Below, piece after piece: positions 1 to 13,958 of a DNA stretch of 64,000 nucleotides. A model generated the notes under the pieces. It searched no databases, was not told where the DNA came from, and worked only from the letters and a program-made list of their open reading frames with translations. This stretch comes from Pagrus major. Its lineage: Eukaryota; Chordata; Actinopteri; Spariformes; Sparidae. Position 1 is the stretch's first letter. Each line of letters begins with the position of its first letter. Location: assembly GCF_040436345.1 (NCBI RefSeq), contig NC_133238.1, positions 6,636,150 through 6,700,149 on the forward strand, written 5' to 3'. A program made the position numbers and the translations under genes.

Positions 1-2139
1 GGTTTAAATCCCCTTGATTTTTGCTTTAACAGATTTACACATTTTTAACATAAGCTTAAAATGTTTTGTTTTGCTAGCTGCAGCATGACAAACAGTGACA
101 ATATGTCATCTATCTGCTCCATGTTTTCCCAAAGAAGGAGATTAGCTTTGATGACAGACGCATTATTGTTCTTCGCCGAGTGCTTTCACACGCTCCTGTA
201 TGTGCGCCTGACTGAACAAGACACAAAATTAGTTTTGAATAACGGGAAGACAGAGCGTAGGTAGAAATGTGACAAGAGATAAAAACTTTGTCGAGCGTTT
301 CAGACTCAACAAAGGAGAGTGTTTTCGGTGCCACCCACAGCCGTGCGCAGGAGGGAGATAACTGAGCAGGTGGTGGAGTTTTGGAGAAGGATCTTTGTAT
401 TGTTGTGGTCATATGGGATTTCTGGCTGAAATACTTAGGCAGACAAACACATTCAATAACCAACAAAATGATTAAAAAAAACTAGCTTTGTTGACTCTAA
501 AACTGAGATGATGCAGCATAACTGTCCTTTTAGATAAATAATAGTGACATGACAACAGGCAGGGTACGAAGAGGGTGCAAACGCACTTCTGAGGCTGACA
601 GTAACACTGAAGAGACCTCTGACTAATCTGTTTTTCCCACATTGTTGGATTAAAGGAACCCTCTATACAGTATTTAAACGTGTGTGTGCAGAAATCCCTC
701 TCGGTGACATTGTGAACAGCAGCACTGTACATCTGAGGATCCCATTCAGCCAGTGAGTCTACTCAAAGACTGCATCTAATCCAAACTGTGCCATAATACA
801 GATCTAAGAGAAACACTTCGAACAGGTAAAAGGGCGATTTAAGAGGGGATACAGACATAAATACGGCACACACACCTTGGGTATTAAAAATACTAATACC
901 ATTTTACAACTCGGTCCATTATCTAGGGCCTTAGAGAGAACAGGCTAATGGATTTGAGATGAGTGTTAACATGCATTACAATTCATTTAAAATTGGGGGG
1001 AAAAAAGAAAGAAACTGCTCCCATTCTCCTCATTTCACAAGAAGCAGTTAATCAGAGAGTCTGTTAACTATCAAAACACACAATGAAAGACATTTTAACA
1101 GAGGTGAAGACTTTCATATTCTCCTTTTCCACCTTCTAAATGCTCCAGGTCAGCTTGAACTAAACTAATTTGTATTGCCATTTCAGAAAAGGTGTGTTCG
1201 AGTTCATTGAACGCGCTCACATTTTTGGAAAACATAACTGTTTGCAACTAATGAAGGCATCAGTAGCAACAGTCAAGCATTCAGCTCCTGACTTTGACAG
1301 AAAGAATGTCATCATACATCTCTCCATCGTTGTGCAATGCCTCAAAGCAACATTATGTACATTTTTTATGGTAACATAACAGCTTCAAAATCATTTGGAT
1401 GGTTCAGTGTCTTGTAATAGGGTGAATGGTGTCTCTGTCACAGCCACTCCGCCCCCCCAGCTCTTGTTTCTGCACTATGTAACTTCAGTGAGAGGGTAAG
1501 ATCACAGCGTTACATACATGTATTTTTCAAGACAACATTCTTTCAACACAACATTGTTATGCTGTAATGAGTTTTGTTTGTAGTTAGCACCTAAAAATTG
1601 TGTGACTGTATTTACGACAGTGGTGTTGCACTGTTGGGCGCCAAATCACAAAAAATTCCAGTCTCTACATAATGTTGCTTTAAATGCCCTTTGCTAGCAT
1701 TTATTTGTTTTTATTTGTTGATGAGAATACCGTGAATAAGGGGCATCAATCAGAATTCCCATGTTGATGGTCACCGTGCAAAATGAAGAGGTCATATGCT
1801 TCCTTGCAAGGACAGGGAGTTAATGTAGCCTACTGAAACATTATGAAATCACCCAAGCAAGTTCACCTCAACAATATCACGGTCCCTTTTCAAAACTTCA
1901 GCCTCCTCTAGCTGGCCACTATCAAGCAGTGCTAGCAGTAGTAGCGTGACATTGATTATCCCTCATTCCATCATCGTTTCAGACGTGGATGGGTTGAAAG
2001 GATGAGCCAGATGGGAGGAATTAAAAATTAATGAATGAGGAGCTGGCTAAAAGAACACATCAGTCAGGAAGCATTCAGCTGACCAATCACGCACTCAATA
2101 GAGGTGAAGCAACGGCCCATATTGCCCATCAAGCCTAGA
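1..2139. other. Non-coding, probable fgf14 intron
   Basis: No exon is recognisable on either strand. All open frames are short and lack flanking splice sites that would join to a known protein. The stretch from about 1455 to 1690 has the look of a short fish interspersed repeat: it begins near a C-rich run, contains a phrase resembling 'gcactatgtaac', and ends with 'cataatgttgctttaa'. I cannot define its borders. Because the fgf14 first exon lies to the right on the minus strand and its partner exons were not found, this DNA is probably inside the long fgf14 intron. Confidence 0.45.
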
Positions 2140-2640
2140 TGAGGGTAAGCAAAACAGTGGATTGCCCCCTCCGGAGTACAAGGATCTCTGGGTCTTGTTC
2201 ACGATTATTGGGGAAACTGGAGCATTAGATAGACATGAGGTTTGGTGTGGCACCAGCAGTACTGCAGGCGTTGCACCGGACCGTAGTGGTGAAGAGGGAG
2301 CTGAGCCGGAAGGCAAAGATTTTGATTTACCAGTCCATCTACCTCCCAACCCTCACCTATAATTACGAGCTGTGGGTAGTGACAGAGAGAACGAGATCAC
2401 TGATACAAGCGGCTAAAATGAGTTTCCTCCATAGGGTGGCTGGTCTGAGAGATAGGGTGAGGCGCTCAGACATCCGGACAGAGCTCAAAGTAGAGCCTTC
2501 ACATCGAGAGGAGCCAGTTGAGGTGGTTCGGGCATCTGACTAGGATGCCTCCTGGGCACCTCCATTTGAAGGTTTTCCGGACACAACCAACTGGGTAGAG
2601 ACTAGTGGTATGACAATGACATTGACTAGTGCAGTCATTG
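2140..2640 (+). pseudogene. RTE/Rex-like LINE reverse transcriptase fragment, decayed
   Basis: This is the C-terminal end of a non-LTR retrotransposon reverse transcriptase. The best frame (2235-2543) carries the recognisable run KAKILIYQSIYLPTLTYNYE, then ELWVVTERTRS and IQAAKMSFLHRVAG, which in fish RTE/Rex3-type elements ends the polymerase region. Upstream, 'EYKDLWVLFT' is in a different frame. Downstream, 'WFGHLTRMPPG' is in a third frame. The copy therefore has at least two frameshifts and is 5' truncated, so it cannot make an active enzyme. The exact family (Rex3, another RTE or a related clade) is from memory; the reverse transcriptase assignment is firm. It sits in the sense orientation of the window, antisense to fgf14. 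Confidence 0.8.
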
Positions 2641-3744
2641 CTGGCAAGTAGGGAGTGGACCCTGGAGTGGCCGCCAAACCTGCCCAAGATGGTCCCCAGT
2701 ATAATTTTAAGTTTAAATCTTCTCTTGAATTGGTATTATAAATAGGTCAACATGCTCTGTGGCTGCATATTCCTACGCATTCTGCTGATTAAAAGAGCTT
2801 GCGTTGCCCAGTGAATTATCACCTACACTGACCCATGTGGGACAGTATTTGCATTCACGGGGGTGTTTGCCACCTCATGTTTAATTCACCATCACAGCTT
2901 TGATTTTTTGTGTGTTATGACTACCTTACAACCGCAACACTCAACAAGTGCAATAATTCAAAGTAGAGGATTTGAAGGAGTACCTAAAGACACATAAACT
3001 ACTGTATCTTTCGGCTGCAGATTAAATCTGAGACATTATAGTAAATATGAAAAGACAGTTTAGTTCAGAGAAGCAAATGCAACAAGAAAATGGCTTTGCT
3101 TTGTAACAGATGAGAAGCTTTAGTGGCGTGCATCATGACCTAATCGGTCCACCACATACATAGACACACACACAAACATATCATTGACAGCTATATAATG
3201 CGGATGAGTAGGACACCAGATTACAAGTGTCCAGTCAAAAGAATCTTGTCTAACATTACATGTCTTTAAATTCAGGTTGTTGTTTTTTGTGACCTGTGAA
3301 GTGGATGAGGTCAACCGAGTTCTGTCTCCACTCTTTTATGATGTGTTACTTAGCAAAGAGTGATAATGGGCAGCATTTCTGGACCCAGTTTAGCCTCATT
3401 TCAAGTTAACAAAGGAGAGAGAAGGAGCTGGTGTTTTGCCTCTGCATCACCCCGGCACAGCCTTGAAATTATTTTAACCAAGCATATAATTGAGACTCAA
3501 AAGAGTCATTTTCAGCAAAAAGAAAAAAGAAATCCAATTTCCCATTAGCAATAATCCAAAATGATTTTGAAGCAAACTTTTGCAAGTTTGAAAAGTTGCA
3601 AACAATATAAAATACATTTTATAGTTCAAATCATAACAACACCACAGAAAGACATTGTTGGAGGATGTTACATATAGTTTCAGTAATTTTGTCATTATGC
3701 TGTCTCTATTCTCCTACTCCTCTATCTAAGGACAGATGCACACT
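2641..3744. other. Non-coding, no clear feature
   Basis: AT-rich sequence with no recognisable exon, RNA gene or long repeat. The first 60-100 bases may still be decayed 3' flank of the LINE fragment. Confidence 0.5.
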
Positions 3745-4036
3745 ACAACTGCAACGGTCGGTCGATTAATCAATTGTTTGATAGATAATAATTCATAATT
3801 AATTGCCAGCTATTTTCATAATCAATTCATCGTTTTTTCAAGCAAAAACGATGAATTGTCTTTGGGTGTTGGACTGTTGGTTGGACAAATGAAGACATCA
3901 CTTTGCACTCTGGGAAATTGTTATAAGCATTTTTCACAATTTTTGGACACTTTAAAAACTAAACGATTAATCGATTAAATGTGAAATAATCTGTAGATGA
4001 ATCTATAAAGAAAATAATCATTAGTTGCAGCTCTAA
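3745..4036 (+). repeat. hAT-like non-autonomous element, copy A
   Basis: Short interspersed DNA-transposon-like repeat with 'ctgcaac' near the left end and its inverse 'gttgcagctct' at the right end. Characteristic 'cgattaatc' motifs lie just inside both ends. No transposase is encoded. Other copies or fragments lie at about 12905-13185, 32500-32827 and 46000-46122. The hAT label is inferred from the terminal motif and size. This copy also contains a perfect 15-bp hairpin at 3823-3858. Confidence 0.6.
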
Positions 4037-6800
4037 TTAACAAATCTGTTACCAGTGTAGAGAGAATCTTACCTGCTTCAGCTTTTCCCAAAGCAGCCTT
4101 TATTCTCCTTTCTGCTACCTTCAGGATAAACTCAAAATCCATGGCTAACACACTCACACAAACACACACCTGTAAACACCAGCCCATCGGCCCTGTGAGA
4201 ACTCAGTCCTAAAATTGCCTGGACTCCTTCAACGCAGCCTTAGACTTGGACACACACACTGGGACAGATATGGCGATTATGTCATGCCAGGGCTGTCATC
4301 AAGCAAAAGGTTAACGCAGACAAGGAAAGAAGTCAGCTCAAGTGTGTGTGAGGGAGAGATGGAACAAAGGAGGAGTAAAGAAGTGGCGGAAAGAGATAAA
4401 GAGAAGAGGTGCTAAGAAAAAGCTTCAGAGTAAGAAGTAATCTGTGATGGAGCCTTCATATCGGTGTTTACATTATATTTAGCTTTTCTTTTGAATTTAC
4501 TCTTATAGTTGGGCCAAAAGTCTTAGGTCAGTCAGATGTTTGTATTACGTAGACTTATTTAATATTTCTATACTCAGTTCTTTTCTTCTGCTATTCTTAT
4601 TTTGTGTATTTGATTCAAATGAATGAACAAGAAGTGTTTGCAAATGAATGGTAAAGTTTAGGTATCTAAAACTACTTGATAATGGACATTTTCGCTGACT
4701 TTCCGCGTTGTATTTTTGACTTGAAGGGGCATTCACGTGAATTTTCCCAGTCTAGAACTCATTTTCCCTATTATAAAACAACAAACTTGGAAAGTTTGCA
4801 AAAATGTTGGTACAACTTACCATTAGTTGCTGTCCATGTAGCGTTAGAAAGCTAATTATTCGCTAAATACAACACAACTTCTTTGTAGCGTCCACGTTTC
4901 CACAAAAAACACACTTTAATGGACTTAAAAGCTTGGAACACAGTCAGCATAATACACTTATGATACCATGATTTGGGGTTGTTTGCTTCAATGTAAAGAA
5001 TGAACTTTCCTGCTTAACTAAAGGCCAAACAAAGTGCTATAGATAACAGCTATTGAGTCAACATCTGTGTACAATGGTTGAAAGCTCGGGGTGAAGCAAG
5101 TAAATCCACCTTGAGTTGGGATTATACTGTCAAAGAAAAATAGAGCGTATAATCATTCTAATGCTTTAACACAGTGACAGTGTATATTCGGCATCTCCAG
5201 CCTCGCCAATTAAACACATTTTATGCAGCGAGTCAGCTTCTTATCATTCAGTCTGTGAAAACACTTCTTAGTGGAGCCTTTGATGCCCTGCTGCTTTTTA
5301 AGTGCACTTGGAAAAATAACACTCGGCACTCACCCTCTCTTGACAGAAACCTGGAGCGAGAGCTGTCCAAACACACACACGCACACACACACACACATAC
5401 ATGCTCACACACACATTCACCTTTCCTCTTTTCCCTAATTGCTTCATTTTGAAAATTATAGTGTTTCCATTGCTGAGTCACGCTGTAATCAACAGCACTG
5501 GCTGTTTTTTCTTGGTTAGACACCCTTCAATAACTGCACTCTTTCACCTTAATACTGTCCTTTAAGAGCAGGAATGCAACAGGGCGGTTGATGGCAGATA
5601 AGAGGTCCAGTGCCTAAACATTTAACGTTTTATGTACCGGCCTACACACAGTATATACCCACAGCATTGAAAACTACATGGGAAAATCCCAACAGCAATT
5701 TCCCTTTTTAAAAACAATGTAGGCTACCTGTTGCCCAGGATAGGCTACAGACCAAAATGTCGACCGTTTTCATGGGAAACTACTTTCTACCGAAGAAATA
5801 GTCCCTTACATGAAACCGTAAACGTGTCAAATCTACGTTCAGCAACAAGTTTATCCATTCCTACGATATTCAAGATTAAGTTTCTGTCTTCTTTGTTTGT
5901 CTGTTACATAAATCTAACCAATACAGGAGTAGCAACTCCTGCAGACTCCCAGTGGCTCCTCTAAACGCTCCAAATTTACTGTGTGTCAGCTGGTTGTATG
6001 TGAGAAGAAGTTTGCAGTCCTTCTAAAATAAAATATCTAGCATATCATTAGTGCGAGCAGAGTGCTGATGCCCTGCTTGCATCAGCAGCTTCATTCATGC
6101 TTTCCCATCAGTGGCTCATTCACTAGCTGTCTGGCTACCAGCTGTTTACTAATGCTCAGTCATATTCATTCAGGTGTGCAGCACAGCTATTATGACCTTA
6201 CACTTCTCGCTATTACTCTGCTGATGTACTCATGTCAACACCACTGGCTGCCACAGTCTCCTCCGCCACCTGAACCACTTTCTTACGTGCTAAACTTTGA
6301 AGTTGCTGTTTTAAAGCTGCTCTAATCAATAATTTTAAACAACAAGTAAGCAAAAGGTTGCTTCTTTATACATATATACAGTCAGAGAGTTGGGTGCAGA
6401 GCCAGACCTTCTTGAGGAATAAACATCCAGAGTCACATTGGCTTCTGATTTAATCCGACAGGAGGAGAGGTCAGAAATGACTCCTCCCTCAACCTAACTG
6501 CAGCAGTGAGCCACAGATGTGACCTCCATTGTCGGTGTTAATGTACTGTACTGTTGACTGCTGAGTGGAGCTGAAGGGGAAATCTACTGTACTTTATGAA
6601 TGAGATGTTACAGACAGGAGAGGGGGAGGAGAGAGGAGAGAACTGGAGTCTCTGGTGAGTGCTGAGTTCAGTGATTGACCTGAACTCAAACACACAGACA
6701 CACACACCCTCAGAGCATGAAACTGCTCGCTAGTTTATGGCTAATGTACAGTAAAGTAATATGAATGTTTGGGGCAAATAAATACAAAAAACAAACTGTA
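4037..6800. other. Non-coding, probable fgf14 intron
   Basis: No exon recognised. It contains a CA microsatellite at about 5370-5400 and otherwise unique-looking AT-rich sequence. Confidence 0.45.
5370..5400. repeat. CA microsatellite
   Basis: Nearly pure CA dinucleotide run with a single GCA interruption, directly read. Confidence 0.9.
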
Positions 6801-6802
6801 GA

Positions 6803-7290
6803 GATTGATTGATTGAATTTTTTATTTCAAACATGTAAAAACAACTACATTAAATATACATTATTTAATCATTACTTATGAATATATGAAATAAATAAAT
6901 ACATAAATAGGTAATTTATATATACACATACAAATATATAAAAATATATCATTTATAACCAAATATGTCCTGCAAAATATAATTTACTTTATCAACCACT
7001 GACTTATGTTTTATAGCTTATATATTGATTTCTTTTGTCCTCTATAAACATGTACTATTCCCATAATGAATTATATATTTTATAATGATTTAAGTATGTA
7101 TTCACCAGCATCCACTTACCCCTCACCATACAAAGCTACATTTTTACACATACATATATATACATACATACCCACTTTGCTTTCTGTAAACAAAAATAAA
7201 TGAATAGGAAAAATAATATGAAATAAATGAATAAATAAATAAATAAATGAACAATGAATACAAAAAACATCATAATCCCCTAGTGAATTT
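6803..7290 (-). repeat. AT-rich interspersed repeat, possible antisense LINE 3' end
   Basis: It starts with tandem TGAT units (6805-6816), then 'ttttttatttcaaacatgt', followed by about 450 bp of very AT-rich DNA with AAAT runs. Read on the minus strand this ends '...acatgtttgaaataaaaaattcaatcaatc', which resembles the short-tandem tail of fish L2/CR1-type LINEs. No reverse transcriptase is visible, so the family is a guess. Confidence 0.4.
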
Positions 7291-7588
7291 TAAAGCCCTT
7301 CTGCATCCCTGTACCTTGTGAAAATCATGTTAGTAATCATTATGAACTAACCTTAGGTGCTTTAAGAGCACATTTTTTATACTAAACTCTACTCTAGTGT
7401 GTAAGACAACAGCAGAAGCCATACAGATTTACCATGATGCATATTGCATAAGAGATATTGGATCATTTTTGTCTTTTTCACCTGCAAAGCTCAGTTCAGT
7501 TTGGTTTATTCTGGTCTGATTATATAACTGACCTGTGTGACTGCGCTGTACGTGTTTGTGACGGGTGTGATTAGTTGACAGCTTGCGA

Positions 7589-7611
7589 GTGTGTGTGTGT
7601 GTGTGTGTGTG
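7589..7611. repeat. GT microsatellite
   Basis: Pure GT run, directly read. Confidence 0.9.
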
Positions 7612-7993
7612 AGGTATGACGTACATGTTCAGATGAAAGCAGACAAAGTCATAAAGTTCTTTCTGCAGACTCAGTGTGTTCGGGACGACGAGGACGTGAG
7701 CTAATGAGTTCACTCACACACACATACGCATAAAGGGAGCATATTAGAGGACTGCACCAAAACCCTCTACGCGACCTTAGAGGACACACATCACTATGAT
7801 GTCTGTCACTATTTTGTCAACTCATCACCTTTGGACAATGTAACTGCATGCAACTGAGAGACAGAGACAGAGAGAGACGCACACAAAATTGACTTTGTCG
7901 CAAGCTTGATGAAAACATGATGTGCATATTTTTTGATCCACAAGGTCTTTGCATAGTGTATTTAAATACAATGAAATTAACAACATAAATCTG

Positions 7994-7995
<2 letters not shown>

Positions 7996-8037
<42 letters not shown>
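7996..8037. repeat. GT microsatellite, 21 units
   Basis: Uninterrupted GT run of about 42 bases. It produces spurious Thr-His open frames on the minus strand. Confidence 0.95.
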
Positions 8038-8040
<3 letters not shown>

Positions 8041-11000
8041 ACGGCCTTTCACTTACAGACACAGATCCAAGTTGGCACAAACCCCACAGCTATACTCCAG
8101 CGTCTGAATAAAATATAAAGTACAATGCCTTAATGGCAACCCTTCAGAGGTGAGCCGGCATATGTGTGTATGTGACTGCGTGGGCGTAGACGCCCACATG
8201 TGCTATAAAGGGTGAAAGTCTCTATCTGGGTCACGCCACATGGGACACAAGACATTGAGTAACTTTGTGCCTCATTCCTTTTAACAATGAATGATACTGA
8301 TGCTGAGGGAGTCCCATTTACAACAGTGGAAGTCCATTCACACAGTTTCAGCTGTCTCGGACAGAAATAGCAGCGGGACCTGACCTGATCACTGAACACA
8401 TATATAAAGAAAGGTGAGTTCCAGGCTCCGTCTGCCTACACACAAGTCATTCACAGAAAACGATGCATGCATGTATTCAGCTGTTGCTGTTTGTATTTTC
8501 ATGCAGCTGACAGAAGCCTTCCTGCTTACTGAACAGAGTTGCATCTGAATTCACATTCGACCGGTGAAGCATGGGGTGGCTTTTAATGCAGCTGCAATGC
8601 TCTGGCTGGAGGTACCAAGTTAGCTCTTTGGATCCCTTGTCCTCTACCACACTGACTGGCGGCATATTGGTCCCAATCATTCGGCACACCAACTGGGACC
8701 GGCCCGCGCCACACTTTCTCCCCTCCAACTAGCAGCAAAGTGATCTCTGGCTGCGAGCCATGTTTGGACATGGCAGATGAGTGCTCTTCTTAATGTGGGA
8801 CAGCAGAGTGCTACAACTACTACTAAACTGAAGAGCAGAATTAGACTTTCCTTCTGGAGGAAATGTTCCCACACTGAGTTCCGTTAAACATCCTCCATTT
8901 TTTACCTCAAACTGCTTGCGAGGGAGGCTGTTTCACCTGAATTCACCTATAAAGAGGGAAAAAAAGGAGAGAGTGTTCTGTACCGGACTCCTCCACCCCT
9001 AGCAGCCGGATCAGCACCTTTGTCCTATCCTCAGTCCTAACAATTGTGCTAATATAACACATAAAGTTGTTTTGTGGGTCTGCCTGGCTAGGTGCGAGTC
9101 ATAAAAAACAGTGTGGTCAGGGGGTTTTAAAATGGGGCACAAGACCAAACTGAAACTGAAGAAATATCCATTGTGTTCCCTCTGTTGCATTTAGCCGTGA
9201 TAAATGGCGTGCCCCCCTACTGACCCGTTCCACTCTGCCTCTGATCTGCCAGAGTAGGTAAATCATGCCAGTCCTACAGTGATCCACAGATGGAAGAAGT
9301 GTTTAAGCTGGTGCACAAAGCCAAACTGAGGACACACACGTGAAACATTACATTACACTCTGGTGTGGTTTCAATCATACAGGCTTGCTAGCCTGACCGC
9401 CAGCTTGTGTGATTGGCCACTGCAACATGACACTGGGCTGTGTTTCCTCAAAGGTTTGGTCTGTTTCAACTTTTAGATACTGACAGAAACAGAGACAGAA
9501 TTTTAAATAGAAAATTCATGACACAAATGTTAAGTAAAACTCAACTACTACAACAAGATAACTAACAACAACAACTGAAACTTTTAGCTTGCTTCTTATT
9601 GAACTGCCCACAGACATACAGATGCGAGCCAACATATACTGTACACTTCCCTACACACTAAACAAAGCTGTTTCTCTCTTTTCCCGGTGGACCTTCACTA
9701 AATAGTGCAATTCAGAGGAAAAACGCCAACAAATGCTGAGTCAGCAAAACTCCGCCACCTCCCCATCCACAGCCCGCTCCATATTTCACCACCAACTGCT
9801 GTGTGTATTACACTTAAATCCACACATACACACTTCGACGCCAAGGGAGAGACTTCATACGTTTTCTTTAATTAAAAGAGAAGGCGACAGCTAAATTGTG
9901 CCTGCTGCTATAAATCTGTGAGCCTGGCTGCAGGATGCTGGTGGGAACTTCCTAGTTTTCTCTCGACGACAGCGTACAGCACATACCGTTCTTCTTTGCA
10001 TTCACACCGTGTGTGGGCGGGTGAGGCATTCTTTCGTTAGCCGATCACCTCACGTGACAAATCGACATATGCAAAAGCCAAGTTTCTGAACTCCTGTTTG
10101 CAATCGCTTGCATTTAAACAACATCTCTGCAGCTGGCTTTACACCAGAGATACAGGCAAAACATTGAGCCTGTCACAATCCAGTTCAGTATGGCTTAATA
10201 GCATATTGCCACATCAGATACATGTGAAGTGATGAAAAATGGATTAGGATAAAGGACATTTTTTGATTAATTTAGTCAATAAAATGCCCCCAACAAATGA
10301 AAAGTACACCAGAGTCCAATGTCATTAATTAAATTTGTATATTTTGCCACGCAGACCTAAAGGTGTTCAAGTCACAATTACATAAAAAGGGAAAAACAAG
10401 TTGAGAAGATAATGTTTTGTATTTTCATTTAGCTAAACATCCCCTGCGGTTTAAGCAGAAAAAAGTATAATTGCCACCTTGACAGTGGACCAGGATTGGC
10501 TTCCAAACTATTTGTGATGTCACAAATCACACTGGAAGGCCCGCCTCTTAAAATCAGATTTTCACTGAGCACATAGAAAATGTTTTTTATCAGATGAATG
10601 TGAAAACAGCCTTCTAACATCAAACCCTGCACATAAATCATTATACAAAGTGAATCCAGTTTTGACTGGAGGGGGACTTTAATCAGTCAACTAGTTTGAC
10701 AATCAAAACATTAACTCAAGGTCCATCTACTTGGTTTCTCAGGAGCTCTTAACCACATCTCATGGCCTTCAACGAGAAGGCTACTTCTATATAGTCATTA
10801 CGTTTACTCTTAATGCCTGTCACCTGATCCCATTCTGATTTATCCATGTTAATAAGTAATTAGATTAAAACTCTTCGTCTGATGATGAATTGAGTAAAGA
10901 AGCTGCTCTTTGGTCTGTTGTTGATAACTTTAGCTTTCTCAAGAAAATAACTATAAATGATCAACCAGATCTGTTGGCTGTAGGCTTACATGTGACCCGG

Positions 11001-12904
11001 GTGTGATCGATACTGTTACAGCTATTAATCAATACATTACCTCATCACTATGCATCCAGCAAACGGCTTTAAAAAAGCTATATTCAAAAGTTTCATCTCT
11101 CTTTCACCTGCTGGTCTGATCAAGATCTTTACCACAGGAGGCGGTGGTGCTCATATTGCTGTTATCAAAAAGGGCCACCAGAACTGACAAAAAGTTCATT
11201 ATAGCTGCTTTAAGTCAAAATCAGGCCCTCTTTCATCACTCAGTATATCGTGGCCTATGTAACAGAAAGACATTGATTTATTTTAACTTCAAAAGGACAA
11301 AAATCAGGCATAAGTATACTAAAAAATCCAACAGTGGCTCAAAGTCTGTCAATTTAATGATTTCCACAACTAAAGACGGCGTTTGAAACTGCAGGGTGAC
11401 TTCAGTCAGGAGGTTAGGCTCAGTGTTGTTAATATCCCTGTATCACAGGGGTGCACACACGCTCTCTCATGAATCCAGCGAGTCTAGCTTCAAGCCAATT
11501 CATCAAATAGGCAAAGAGGAGCACAATATAAAAAGGAATTACAGCGGAAACACAGAGCCCAGAGGACACAAAGAAAAACATAACCCCGTCTTGTGACACT
11601 GAAAATTGCAGGCAGTGGTGTGTTGGCAGGCGGCGGAAAGAGGCTGTGAAAAATTCTGCAGTTGGTACAACTGTTAAGTAAATTAGTCCGTTCACCTGTG
11701 CCAACACATCAGTATTGACTTTGTTTTGTTTGGTTTCACCTTTAATCTGCAAGATTAGAGGATTATTTCTGGCGCTAAGGACTCGCTGCTTTTGTGTTTT
11801 CCCACAGATAACTTGTCGATCGCACATGGCAGGCTCTTTTCTTTAAATGTTTGTTGGTAGATACAAATGTATTCCTCAGGAAAGACCTACCAGCCTTTCA
11901 TAAAACTGTACAGATGTCTTTCTTATACATGTGTCTGTGGTTGGTAGTCTTATTTATCTGCAACAAAGTTTTATGCATCACACAAACACAGAGCTGTTCA
12001 TGGTTAATGTGATGACACACACTGTGTGTTACGTCTGCCTTCATTTGATTTATTACGTCCTTGTTCTTTTTACACATCAGCTCCAAACCAGAGGGACAGT
12101 GCTTTCGCAATCACTCAAACAACTGGAGAAAAAAAAACGACTCTTCAGCATTCAGGAACAAAGAGGAGACACAGCATTAATGTCTTTGACCTCATCACAC
12201 CATCAGAATATCCACTCAGTCCATTTTGTTTTATCTTTTTCTTTTCACTGCTCGGTGGTTTCTTCCACACCACCACATAGCGATGGTAATGTATAGATAA
12301 ATGCAGCAAAAGACTTGGAAAGTGCCCACAGTAATAAACATGTTGCATTATGGTAACTGAGTACAGTGTACATGGGCTTGTTGATGCTCCATGGAGTGAA
12401 ACCATCTCCATTTACATTGATTCCCTATAAACCTCGCTATCACTACGCAATTTTGCCTGTAGTTGATTGTTGAGTCTCGTTCCCAGGTCGTCAAATACTG
12501 ATGCTTTGGGTTAGAATTTCGGGCCAAATACCGCCTCAAGCGTAAGGATTTGATGATCAACTATCTTTCTCCAGAATCACCTTCCCTACTTTTGAATAGA
12601 ATTCTGTTTTTCGTGTGTTTACTTGATTGGTAGGTGTCTCCGCTTCTCAGAGATACGGTGGCGATAACTTGCTGGTCCCCGCTCAGGCCTCATAACCTTT
12701 GCCTGAATATATCTTAATGGCTCCAAACAACCAGGCAGGGACAGTGCAACCACATGACATTTTTTTTAAATGTTGCTTTAGAAAGGTTAGAAATGGCTAA
12801 TGTCACAGACACAATATTCGTGCTAAGCAAAGGTTAGCTTGGTCGGGTCAAAGGAGAGTGGAGAGGAGAGAAAAACACTCCAGTCACAGATATTTTAGCA
12901 CAAC

Positions 12905-13185
12905 TAGGGCTGCAACTAATGATGGTACTCATTATAGGTTTATCTGACGATTATTTTCATGATTAACAATAAAAATATGTGAAAAGTGCTCATCACAATT
13001 TCCCAGAGCCCAAAGTGCTGCCTTCAAATTGTTTCTTTTGTCCAAACAACTGTCCAAAACCCAAAGACTCTTCATTTACTGTCCTACATGACGGAGAAAA
13101 GCAACAAATCCTCACACTTAACAGGCTGGAACCAGAAAACGTTTGATGTTTTTGCTTGAAAAATGAGTCAAACGATTAATGTCAG
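12905..13185 (+). repeat. hAT-like non-autonomous element, copy B
   Basis: It opens with 'agggctgcaactaatga' and carries the internal phrases 'cccagagcccaaagtg' and 'ccaaaacccaaaga' typical of this widespread fish element. The right end is degraded. No coding capacity. Confidence 0.65.
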
Positions 13186-13269
13186 AATAGTTGGCGTTTG
13201 ATTTTCTTTCGACCGACTCATATACGATCGACTTATTGTTGCCGTTCATTGGGCCAGTTGGTTGGTTTG

Positions 13270-13780
13270 TGGTGTACTTTGATGAGGTGCCCTTGAGCAA
13301 GGCACAGAATAGCAACCAGCTGCAGGCCACTGACCTGCCCGTAAAGTGTATTCTCCTTGCAGTCCGTACAATATATGTAACTTATAATTTAATGTGTCAG
13401 CAACTTCTAAGGGAAATTAGTATAGATTATTTTGGCTGACATTACATTAAGGAAGTGGTCACTGTTAACTGCAGTGCTGGCTTTATATTTGGACTGCAAC
13501 TATAGTTACTGTCATTATCAACTAGTTTATCAATAAGTCTATAAGATGTAAAAATAGTAATAATGACGAAGGGTTCAAATACATTACAACACACTGCAAG
13601 AAACTTTTAACTTGTTATGAAGCAATCAAGTATTGGACCACTCATACAAAAATACCTGTTACTCTTTGTAAATGCAACTGTAAATCTAACTAACTGTGAG
13701 ACTTCCTCTAAATCAGTTGGATAATCTATTCTTACTATAATCCCATCCTTAAATAAATGGACTGTGTTTCATTCACACAC
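13270..13780. other. Non-coding, repeat-like start then unique
   Basis: 13279-13345 contains 'gcccttgagcaaggca', a phrase common in fish interspersed repeats. The rest shows no gene or structure. Confidence 0.35.
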
Positions 13781-13958
13781 TGGTGGCAGAGGCTAACATG
13801 TAAGGCATCACCTGTACACCACTGGAAGAGCCACTGGGAGCAAACTGGGGTTCAGTATCTTGCCCAAGGACACTCTGACATGTAGACTGCATGTAGACCG
13901 CCTACCCTCCGACTGGTGGACGGCCGCTCTACCTCCTGAGCCACTGGAGCCGCCCAGA
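13780..13958. repeat. Interspersed repeat sharing sequence with 45840-45965
   Basis: Begins 'ctggtggcagaggctaacatg', passes 'ttcagtatcttgcccaagga' and ends 'tcctgagccactggagccgccc'. The block at 45850-45965 starts with almost the same sequence, so this is a dispersed family. It is non-coding and its class is unknown to me. Confidence 0.6.

Larger units (their letters stand above)
7291..12904. other. Non-coding, probable fgf14 intron
   Basis: 5.6 kb without a recognisable exon on either strand. Two GT microsatellites (7589-7611 and 7996-8037) are the only clear landmarks. I looked on the minus strand for the fgf14 exon 2 sequence (DPQLKGIVTRLY-type) and did not see it. Confidence 0.45.
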
